From Dipteris shenzhenensis (taxonomy: Eukaryota; Polypodiophyta; Polypodiopsida; Gleicheniales), in the NCBI GenBank assembly GCA_047967505.1, contig CM106540.1: a stretch of DNA of 64,000 bases; one strand, given 5' to 3'. The position numbers were made by a program, and so were the translations under genes. The notes below the pieces were generated by a model. It saw only the letters and a program-made list of their open reading frames with translations. It ran no database searches and had not been told where the DNA came from. Every line of letters starts with the position of its first letter. The stretch's first letter is position 1. This document shows, piece after piece, positions 54,940-64,000 of the stretch.

Positions 54940-55830
54940 ATGGATCGATGGCCCTCAGGTGGTTTCGGTTGTTTCCCACATGGATGGGGCTCTGATGTAG
55001 TTGATTATTTCATGCGATCCCATGCCTTAACCTCACATATCACTGATTTCTCCTTCTTGCCACCATCTCTTGATGGGGATTGCATCTCTCTCTTTTTTAA
55101 TATATTGTGACACACTGCAACACCACCCACACACACTACATATTACAACATACACTTTGATCATAGCCTTTCACCTAAGTACTCCGTGTGTTTTTAAGCT
55201 CTAGTTATGTATATCAATGTTATACCGCTCCCTGAGGAGCGAGCCGCCTTGGCTCTCTCCGTGAGGCTGCCCTACACACTTTCACACACTTCACCCGTTC
55301 CACTCGTCTGTCACATCTTGGCTCAGTATCTTGCAATAGTTGGTACGATGATGAGTGTAAGGCTTTATACTGTCAACTTAGATTCGAGACTAAGCATCAC
55401 TTTCCGAGTGAGGCAGAGACAATATGTGAGTACCGTAGTTTGGTCCGTCGGAAGAAGCAGGCTTTCACTCGCCAGAATGAGTAGGCATTATAAACGTTTT
55501 GTTTAACAACTCTAAGGACTTCTGAGGTGAGCCCCATCCCCTCTCACGAACACCACATATCGCACTCCTACGCACATGTCCTATGTCTTGCGGACTTTTT
55601 AGAGCTGCTGGTGTGAAACATGCAGCTTTGAAGCTTCATAATTGCCAAGCTACGAACCGGACCATTCTTCTTCAACGTTAGGTTGCTTAACATGCTTATA
55701 ATAACTTGCAGTGGCTTTATGGGAAGCTGCATTGTGGCCTCTCTTATCGGATGTTTTTGCTGCCCCATAAACCTGCTGGTTGTTAATAGAGTTTTTCTTT
55801 TTTTTTCTCTCATATCCCACCGGAACACCC
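54940..55830 (+). pseudogene. LINE-F fragment with 3' tail
   Basis: Heavily broken relative of LINE-B 38100-38930: CNSWYDDECKALYCQLRFET, EYRSLVRRKKQAFTRQNE, LFNNSKDF and KHAALKLHNCQA. It then jumps to a 3' end with hairpin AACC-TGCT-GGTT (55770-55781), GTTAATAGAG and a T/C-rich tail. The whole RT is missing. Confidence 0.65.
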
Positions 55831-56062
55831 CACCGTGATAGGCACTCTTGGACTATCAAGATCCTAGTTGGCACTTCTGGATTCTAGATCTTTTGGTTCT
55901 CTCTGGATTTTGTGTTTTGGATTTTGGTTTTAGTATAGCATTCAGTGGAATGTGTTGGTCTATGCTCCTGATTTGGTGCCTCTGCTCTCTGCCCATCCTT
56001 GATTTTCCGGTTTTAGAACCGTACCATTCTTCTTCAACGTTAGGTTGCTTAACATGCTTATT
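55654..56062. repeat. 46-bp direct repeat pair
   Basis: 55654-55699 and 56016-56061 are identical except one base (GAACCG-G/T-ACCATTCTTC... CATGCTTAT), 362 bp apart, with the LINE-F 3' tail between them. Confidence 0.85.
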
Positions 56063-57329
56063 CGAAAAATTTCTCCTCTGAATATGGGAATTTTTTTGCT
56101 AGTCTAAGACTCCTGCCATATGAAGCACAATGTGGCTGACATAGGGCAATGTAACCACTCTAGGGTTTTCTTGTCCTGAATCCTGATCTGGGCAGACATG
56201 CACTAATCCATGTTGCCTACTGCAAGGTTCTTTCTCAGCTGGTTTGTCAGGCCCATCGTAGGTAGCTGTAAGGCAGGTTACAGGTACCTGTTTATAGGCC
56301 ATGGATCAGGTCCAAATCTAACCCTGTCGGGGATGATCATCTGGCTATAGTCGTTGGCAGTTAACCTGAAGAAGGGGGCTGACAGATGAGTCGGCCCCTA
56401 AAGGGGCCAGTAAGTCTGTTCTAGGTCCAAGTTGGCCAATTTGAGGGAGGCCCATGACATCAGGAGGCATTGGGCCTTTATACCTTGGCTGTAGGTAGTG
56501 CAGAACTTGGCCAAAGGAGGATCTCTTTTGTACTTGTATCAGTCTGCATTTGTGAAGCTTTAATATGATGTCATGACTGGTGTACCTTACCTTCTCAGTT
56601 ATGCAGCCACCTTGGCCTTAGGTAGTGCAGTGCTTGGTCACAGGAGGATCTCTTTTGTATTGATCATTCTGCGTTTGTGAAGGTTTAATATGATGTTCTG
56701 ACTGGTGTATCTTAAGGTTTTTCCCGATCTGAATGTTGCGCAATTCTATTCGCTTGTCTGCACAGAATATGTGAAATCTTGAGAGATTTTTGAATATTCC
56801 ACCGTGAGGGTTAGCTACAGCAGGCTGCCCTCTTCTCTGACATATGGATATGTTGGTTCCAGGCCCTTGTGTTGCTTGTACAAAGCTAGTAGTCTCATTT
56901 GGATTGGGTCTAGATTTCTTATCAATATCTTCCCTTCTTATGGCCTCGCTAGGGTACAAGCTACTTCTTGTTGTTAATGGGTGGAGGACTGGGCGTGTGT
57001 TGTTTCCTAATGTTTAATTTTCAATAAACTATTATTAAAAATGTGGGGAATATTCCATCTGTATCTATTAGGCAGAAAATTAAGGCCATGCACAAGTTCA
57101 TGAAAAGGTATGCATTGTTTCCTCAAATCCGGAATTTTAAAAAGACTAAGCTGGCTCTCTCTGACAAGCGAAGGTCACTATTCTGTCTTGTCTTTTGCTG
57201 AAAGCACGCACCAATATACACAAAATTTGGGGCCAACCCAACATACTTGCGGGTTTAACTGTGTTGTCTCAGGTTATTTTACGATGGAGATTGGAACAAG
57301 GGTTTTGATGAGATATACATTTTTTGCAG
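56063..57329. other. End of the last intron
   Basis: LTR-like sequence with a TATA-like TTTATACC near 56477 but no paired copy; no gene recognised. A pyrimidine tract and TTTTTTGCAG end it. Confidence 0.35.
56480..56718. repeat. 127-bp imperfect tandem duplication
   Basis: Both units contain TAGGTAGTGCAG, AGGAGGATCTCTTTTGTA and TTTAATATGATGT; starts at 56480 and 56607. In an unassigned LTR-like stretch (56100-56980) that also has the palindrome GGCCCCTAAAGGGGCC (about 56393). Confidence 0.8.
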
Positions 57330-57668
57330 AGGCTTGGGATGGACAGAACTCTACCGTGGCTGCTTGATGCATCGCTTTCCTTTGGCATTATCCTCCATGG
57401 TTTTATGGGGAGTAAACTTGATGTCAATATTCCACTGATTCCACTTCCGTTCTTTTGGGGTGCATCCCTTAGTGACTCCGGTTTGAGCTCTGTTTATGCA
57501 TTTGGAGGCTTGTATTCTTATTTAGCTGGGTTAGCCTTGGCTCCCTACAGGGTTTTTTATGCACTAGCAGTCATTGGTTTGTTGACTACAGTGTTCAGAG
57601 TTTTAGAAAGAAGAGGTAGAACAAAAGGAGATTACAGCTCAAAACGGCGCCATTTTCATAGACATTAG
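57330..57668 (+). CDS. PGAP1: PGAP1-like terminal exon
   Basis: 113 codons including the TAG stop (57666-57668), preceded by a TTTTTTGCAG acceptor. It encodes RLGMDRTLPWLLDASLSFGI, then two more likely spans (VYAFGGLYSYLAGLALAP and VFYALAVIGLLTTVFRVL) and a basic cytosolic tail, ERRGRTKGDYSSKRR then HFHRH. The basic tail could serve ER retention or topology, but that is inference. The frame is clean, and the match to the family's C-terminal end (APYRVFYALAVIG) supports the gene model. Confidence 0.8.
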   Translation, partial: RLGMDRTLPWLLDASLSFGIILHGFMGSKLDVNIPLIPLPFFWGASLSDSGLSSVYAFGGLYSYLAGLALAPYRVFYALAVIGLLTTVFRVLERRGRTKGDYSSKRRHFHRH

Positions 57669-57976
57669 CAGTTTCTTTTTTAGAAATACATGCTGCAGCT
57701 TGTTTGAGGCAAATTAAAATTATGAGTGCACCACGTGACTCTCCTGGAAGTGATCTATTTTTTCCTTCCAGGGAGAGGTCCCCGCCTCACAAATGGAAGA
57801 AAAAGTCAAATATGGTGTTCTTGGCCTTAGAATTTGTACTCTTCATCTGTAAATTATGAAAGTGCAAGGCTAATTACTGAGGGAGCAAGCCTGCAGGGCC
57901 TGGTCCATCTTTCAATGAGTTGGAGTGCCAAGGGCTTTGTATGACTAACTGAGTCCTCACTAAGCCTGCTGACACA

Positions 57977-57982
57977 AATAAA
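57977..57982 (+). terminator. Candidate polyadenylation signal of the PGAP1-like gene
   Basis: AATAAA 309 bp after the stop codon, in a T-rich 3' flank. Another AATAAA-like site lies near 58446. Which is used cannot be read from the sequence. Confidence 0.3.
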
Positions 57983-59130
57983 GTGTCACGGGCTGTTAAA
58001 CTTGTCTCCTATGTGGCTATCAAGGTATTGTTTATCTGGATTATTGGATTTGGACCACTTAATCTATCGTTACGGTCATAGGCGGTGCCTTCTTCATTTA
58101 CATCATTCTTCATTGGATTAAATTGAGTACACAAGGTGCAAATGGGATGTACACTTACTATTGAGATGCTGTATATCATTTAATACTCTTCGGGCTCCTT
58201 AACCTCTGTTTTGCAGCCAAAACGTTTCTTGCAAAAGAGCTGCTATCGTAGTTCTGGAACGCACTAGTAGTCACGGATTTTGTATAGATTTTGTCAATAT
58301 GGAACTTAGTCTTCATAGGCTCATAATGTAGAATTAATTCTGAAGTGGTGCAATGAGCTTTGTGCCCAATGGCAGGTATCAAGTGAGGGCTGTATCAAAA
58401 TGGCTTTGGTACATATATTTGATGTATAATATTGAACATTTGAAAATAAAATACTGAAAGAAAGGATCTATTCAATGACATTTTTGTACGCCTATTAGTG
58501 TCCGGGCTTGAATTTTCAGATCTGCCCAGTGTGCACATGCCTTGCAATTGAAGGCCAGCCAGGTTCTAACAAGTGTCTGGGAGAGGTATGCTCGTTGAAG
58601 CATGGGTAAAATCGCTGTTTATGATGAAGGTTTGCAATCATGCAAATTTGGCTTGTTTTTATAATAAACTGTGGAACGGGTGAAATGGTTTGATGCCTTT
58701 TCGTTGATTTCTTTTGTTTTTGGGTTTATCTATGTATGTGTATGTGTATGTGTTGTATACCTGTGCATACATGTTTGTGTGCATGTGCCAGGGGGGCTTT
58801 ATTAACATGATTTGTAGGATTAATTTGACCTTTGGAGCTTTGAAGTCCTCCAATCAGTTCACATGTTATTTTGTATGGGTTTATTTGATGTTCAACTTAG
58901 AGACAAGTCCATAATATTAAGGGGATTTATATATTTTGATGCTACACTTGCGATTGGCCATGTAGGGCTTGATTTATTTATTTTTGCTCATCAATAGATA
59001 AACGTTTTCATGCTTGAGGTGTTTGTATGAAGTGACCCTTGGACCATTATGGAGAGGGTATAAAGGTGGTCCTCGATAACATTTGACTGAGTTGTATATG
59101 CTTTATTGTTGTTACAAATGCTAGTACGTT
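57983..59130. other. 3' flank of the PGAP1-like gene
   Basis: T-rich sequence with a GT/GTAT repeat near 58730-58755; no gene recognised. Confidence 0.4.
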
Positions 59131-59137
59131 TGACTTG

Positions 59138-59400
59138 AGGAGGGGGATTTGTTGGGAATTGTACCTACCTTAGGTGTATATAGTTCCATTTTGTTGTAGT
59201 GCTAGACCAGGAGGGGGATTTGCTGGGGATTGTACCTACCTTAGGTGTATGGGTTTGTGGACACTTTTGAGGGGGATTTGTTGGGAATTGTACCTACCTT
59301 AGGTGTATATAGTTCCATTTTGTTGTAGTGCTAGACCAAGAGGGGGATTTGTCGGGGATTGTACCTACCTTAGGTGTATGGGTTTGTGGACACTTTTGTA
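59138..59400 (+). repeat. Tandem array of polypurine tract plus LTR-start-like sequence
   Basis: GGGGGATTTG(T/C)(T/C)GGG(A/G)ATTGTACC occurs four times (about 59142, 59212, 59270 and 59341). Two unit types alternate (about 70 and 58 bp), giving a compound period of about 128 bp repeated twice. Each start looks like the purine-tract/LTR junction of an LTR element. Confidence 0.8.
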
Positions 59401-59937
59401 GTTCGCCTTGTCAGGGTATGAATACTCGTTTGGCAGGAGGAATTTCGTGGAGAAATTTAAGCCTCTTTAAGTTCTGTTGTTGATGTAACCTTAGTCCCAA
59501 TAAAGTATGAGGTAAAGAGATTTCATGCTATCTTGTTTAATTGATTGAATATGAGGAAATAAACCTTCCAGCGAGAGACTATAGGATCTTTTTAATACTT
59601 GATTTCTCTATGCAAAAGAAAACTTGAGTGTAGCAAGGAACACACATACATAGGCATGCTTAGATTTGAATTCCTTGATAATGGCTTTCAAAAACAGCCC
59701 ATTTACCCTTCTTCCTAGCTTCCTTTACTTTCATGAGTTACGTGGTTCTTTGTTTAGGCTAATTTAGAGTGAGCACTTTTGATATCAGATCCTAGTGCTT
59801 TTACTTTTACATTTTGGAAAATTCGATTTTCCCCATACCATTAGAATGTGCCTTGCTTATAGCATCTTAGCACCAACCCAAAGAAATTTTTTGGAATAGG
59901 ATGATGTTCTACGTGCTTTCTATTCCTTCTGTGTTTT

Positions 59938-59939
<2 letters not shown>

Positions 59940-59988
<49 letters not shown>
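59940..59988. repeat. (CT)n microsatellite
   Basis: About 24 CT units. Confidence 0.95.
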
Positions 59989-59991
<3 letters not shown>

Positions 59992-61647
59992 CTATATTTT
60001 TTGTCACTTTCATAGATCTCCAATCAATTACATAATACAACTTTGTCATGGGTTTCATGAAATAGAATTTCCTATTTTCCTTTTCCTTGCAATACCTCTC
60101 CTATTTTCTTTTGGTCTTCTTGCAATAACTCTTATTCCATACTCTTGGAGATTTTCAATCTACATTTATCAGAGGTTTAGGGCCATAAAATAGGAGGCTC
60201 ATGAAAGAAGCTATCCTTGTGCCATAAATCCTTCAATTTGTGCTTTGTGATGCAAATATGAATTTCATAAATCTATCAAAAAAGCATATCCATCAATAAG
60301 CAATATTGCTTGCAAATAGACATCTCATCCACAATATGCACAAGTATATGATGTTGGACAAGCCGATCGACCATTCTTTCTTTATTAAACAAATTTCAAA
60401 ATTAGATGGATTTAATTCTTTTAAAGTTGTGAATGTGTATATTGCAAATGCTTAAAGGTTAGTCACCATGATACCATAAACAATTAAGCAAAAACTAGGT
60501 GAGATAAAACCATATATGAGGGTGACCTAATAATATTGACATGACTTTTGTATATATAGTAACACTTTCCGGTAATAGATTGTGCCCATCATGACTCTTT
60601 AAGCTAGATAGTCTACCATCATTATTGATTTTCTAAAATTTGCTCCATATCTATCTAGTAGGTGTTCTTATGCTATTCTTTCATTCACTGGCTAATATTC
60701 TTTTTTTGATAAGATCCATGCAAGGGTCCATGGAGCCATCTCATATGTTGACATGTTTACCATTACTATTCTTTTTAAGCCATAGGTGAGGTTTTGTATT
60801 GAATATTTGAAGATCTTTCCTAGAAGTTATTCTATCCTTTTCACCTATTATATGTTTTAATAATGCTTCCGCTATGTTTCTAAATGATGTTCATTCTTTA
60901 AAGAGCTCCAATATGATAAGTTATAGAGATGAGATATCGTGGGTTTCATTGCTTTTGGTTGTATAACTAGGTTTTGTGCACTCTGTTTCGAACACGACCC
61001 ACTTCTCATACCAATAATTTGAATTTGTACTAGGGGACATTTACTTTGTTTATCTATCACCATCAAAATGCTACCAATCCCTCGAGCAACAGGGATGCTT
61101 GCAGCTTGCTATAATCTGGATATACCATGTTCTAGGTTCTTACTATATTTTGATTTCTTTTCATTATCACACATGGGGGACACATGTGATGCCTTTTTGT
61201 TGAGAGCTTTGTAAAATCTGGATAACAAGTTGATCACTCCCAAGAGATCTTATTGACGATATCATTTGGTGTCTCGATATCAACTTACCATGTCTTTGGG
61301 TTGAATAAGGTCCCAAGGGTTTGGTTGTTTACCAATGAAAGTCGTGCTTGACTTGGGTTTAGGATGTGGTCGGATAGCTTGGTTCTTTTTCTACAAACAA
61401 CTAAAAGTTTTCTTATCAATGATTCAATATGATATTTAGTTGGACATAATGGTATTGACATAAAATGTATGCTTATTAATGATTCAATAATAATATTTAA
61501 TGGAAAACAATGGTAAAAAAATAATACCTGAACATAATGAGAGATTGGGATAATCATGAATTATCTAGTTATTATGCCATATATTGTGAACCTTTCTCTA
61601 CTAGTGGGAGAACTAGAAGTGTCAAAAATTTCAACCCCATTCCATAT

Positions 61648-61692
61648 CTCTCTCTCTCTCTCTCTCTCTCTCACTCACACACACACGCACGC
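61648..61692. repeat. (TC)n(AC)n microsatellite
   Basis: CT repeat followed by CACA/CGCA repeat and ACATACAT. Confidence 0.9.
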
Positions 61693-64000
61693 ACGCACAC
61701 ATACATACATATTATGTTACATATATTCTATAAGAATGCATAAAAATATCCATATTAGGAATCAACTAGGTCAGCGTTAAGTGCTCTTTTCTTATCTAGC
61801 AAACACAATTGGCTATGTAGACTAGTTTGTTAAGTTTGTTTCAAAGAGCCAACTTTGTTAAGAGCAATTACCAAATTCACATTATGAGAATCATCCTTGA
61901 ATATTTGTCATAGGTTAAAATTCTTCACAATTGCTTGAAATACATCGCTTCCCATCTGTACTCTGATTCTTTGCTTGCCAATCCATATACTAAGCCTTGT
62001 TATAAAGCACCCTGGTTGGCTGTGCTTTGTAACATGATTTTTGGTCTTTTAGTTTTAAAAATTCCTCTATGCAAAATGCAATTCAATACTTATGGATAGT
62101 AGCTTTTATTTACAATTCCTAATGAATCCAATAACCACCTTGATGGCTCTACCCTTGATGCAGGTAGAGTATTGTTTTGTGGAAATGATTTTGTATGCAA
62201 TAACCTATAAGATGGAGAAAAACATAAGCTTGATAGAAGCTAGAACATATTCTTATTGGATTGGAAAAAATAGTAACAAACAAAAACACATTTATGGAAC
62301 AAATATCTTTGACTTGAAGAGTGCTAATATATGCTAATATATAGATATTGCTCCACCCAAATTGTGTTTGTAGGTTTATCATGTAAAAGTTTGTCTTGCT
62401 ATATTTGCACTTCCATAAATTGGATGTGTAGATTCTTTTTTCAACTTGGCAATGTCATCCACACTAGGCTCTCTATTAGCACCATGATTACTAAACCAAT
62501 TATCAAACATATAATTGATTCCATCATCACAAATTTTCTCTTATTTATCGGGCATTAATGGTTAAGGATTTACCACACTAGACCTTAGTTATTGGTTTAG
62601 TGCAATTGAAATCTATCTGAATAAATTAGCATATTCCCATGGCAATTGAGAAATATGAGGCCCATGTTGAGATCCATGGATAATACTTGCATAACAATCC
62701 ACCTCATCATCTAAATCATCAATCTACATTTCAAAACCAAGTACGAAAACATTGATAACCACTCATTAAAGTTTTTTCATATTGAAAAATTAGGCAACAA
62801 TTCAATACTATTTAGATGAGAAATATAGGTATGAAACTCATGCTGAAGAGAAATGTAAGTATGAAAGTCAACCACCTGTTTGAGAGTCAACAACAAAAAA
62901 TTACCACCTCACCCATTCAATTCAACGGTCAGCCACGTCATTGGTTTTTAGTCCATAGTCAACTAGGTCGCTTGATTAATTTTGACCCCCAACCATTGTG
63001 GTAGTTTTGACCTCCCTCTCCCAAGATTTGTTTTTTCCCAAAGTCATTGAGAAATTAGCTTCTTCTGCCCTCTTTCTAGCCACCAAATCATGAACTAAAA
63101 CATAATTCACACTTCTTTACGAGATATTTACTATATAGACTTGAACATAGAGTTGTGCATACTTATGCAAATCTCCTCTATTTGGAATCAAAATCAAATT
63201 CTTTTTGCTATATACGTGGACTAAGTTCTCAGTGTTGGAGCATCATTTGGAGCTCTAGATTTGTTTAGAGCCATTTTTTTCCTTCATTAATACCTTTTTG
63301 AAAGGTTTGATGATTTCTATCACTGATTGGAAGAACAAAACCTCTATTTACTTCATTATACATAATTGTAGCCACCTATCTCAATCAGACATTCCAACCC
63401 CACCAAGGCAATTTTCCTATACTCAATACTACATACACATATACACTTATGAAAAAGACAAAGAGAAACTCTATATATTATTCTTTCTCTCATCATGTAA
63501 CATTGTTTTTTCCTCTTGTTTAGTCTGCTCATCTAGGATAAACTTTGGATATTTATCCTCTTCAAGCCCATTCATTGATATTGAGAGATTTTCATCTCTA
63601 TTAGAAGAATAATCATGCTAGTTCTCTTCCTCATATTCTTGTTGTTTGCTTATAGGACTCTACATGGTCTAATTTTTCTTCTCTTTATCTTGTTGTATTT
63701 TCCTTTGGGATATTTTTCCTTGCTTATATACACCCATGCAAGTTCCCCTGTTTTCTAGAAATAATATAAAAGATGAGTATCCTTGTTTAACGTGATACCA
63801 CATTGCCATTCCATGGCATTTTATCACTTCTTTGAAAAATAGTTTGATTGGCCTTTGGAGCATCAACTATCTCCTTAGAAATAATGAAATGGTCCATCTT
63901 GCTAAACCTACCATGAAGCTATCATTACCCTCAATGTCCTTGGCAATCCCGAGATAAATTCAATGCTTACATCCTCCCATGATTTCTATAATTTGAATTT

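Larger units (their letters stand above)
3586..57668 (+). other. PGAP1: PGAP1-like gene locus, 3' half, nine exons
   Basis: This is the span of the only apparently functional host gene. Nine exons join in phase (lengths 120, 157, 164, 87, 329, 82, 140, 241 and 339; total 1659 = 553 codons with the stop). All introns have GT-AG ends: 302, 7938, 154, 21284, 124, 143, 179 and 22300 bp. The joined protein carries segments I recognise from the plant PGAP1 family, such as CKLRCFPPLAVVWDP, LYSETIAVDSSPALW and LLLVDPHCAYK, followed by many hydrophobic spans. PGAP1 removes the acyl chain from the inositol of GPI anchors in the ER. The lipase half with the catalytic serine would lie upstream and is not in the window. 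The large introns hold nearly all the transposons. Recognition is from memory of the family and was not tested by a search. Confidence 0.75.
59401..64000. other. AT-rich flank without identified gene
   Basis: Composition is clearly more AT-rich than the rest. Short frames only. Minus-strand pieces around 60900-61500 (for example SQARLSLVNNQTLGTLFNP) look like decayed coding sequence of unknown type. Confidence 0.4.

Noticed and set aside
61285-61557. 90-residue minus-strand frame in the AT-rich flank
   Set aside because: Composition-driven and without recognisable motifs; at most decayed coding sequence.

Overview
The window is nuclear DNA of a land plant with a large, repeat-rich genome. 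The evidence is spliced GT-AG exons, introns of more than 20 kb packed with LTR retrotransposons and LINEs, a plant-type Ty3/Gypsy chromovirus, Ty1/Copia gag, and tRNA-iMet primer-binding sites. The intron size recalls ferns or gymnosperms, but the sequence does not settle the lineage.

One host gene can be followed across almost the whole window on the + strand. It is the 3' half of a gene for a PGAP1-like GPI inositol-deacylase, an ER membrane enzyme of GPI-anchor remodelling. Nine exons (3586-3705, 4008-4164, 12103-12266, 12421-12507, 33792-34120, 34245-34326, 34470-34609, 34789-35029, 57330-57668) have consistent splice phases and add up to about 552 codons ending in a stop. They encode the end of a lumenal beta-rich part and the C-terminal multi-span membrane domain. 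Three introns (7.9, 21.3 and 22.3 kb) hold nearly all the mobile elements. The other five are 124-302 bp.

Layout: 1-2817, 3' end of a gag-only Copia element (Copia-A) with its 3' LTR. 3586-4164, host exons. 4842-11509, a complete minus-strand chromovirus (Gypsy-A) with 522-bp LTRs and a CTTCC target duplication. 12103-12507, host exons. 12850-18170, a mosaic with Copia-type LTRs and a Copia RNase H tail around Gypsy gag-RT remnants. 19389-24925, LINE 3' tails and three more Copia-A LTRs, one holding an antisense LINE RT piece. 25620-27441, hAT and gag-like remnants. 27715-33040, a nearly full-length minus-strand LINE (LINE-A). 33792-35029, host exons. 37200-45440, LINE-B split by Gypsy-C. 46230-50645, a plant L1-type LINE (LINE-D). 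51020-55830, several LINE fragments. 57330-57668, last host exon. 57669-64000, 3' flank that becomes AT-rich, with an odd tandem array of LTR-start sequence at 59.14-59.40 kb.

The host gene is the only locus that looks functional. All element proteins carry stops, frameshifts or lost catalytic residues. The most interesting signals lie in non-coding parts of the elements: an array of about eleven short palindromes with matched stem changes and several UNCG-type loops in the Gypsy-C LTR, related hairpin clusters in two other LTR families, a G-box/ABRE-like array in the Gypsy-C leader, a covarying hairpin at the 3' ends of several LINEs, and in-frame TAG codons at positions where glutamine is expected.
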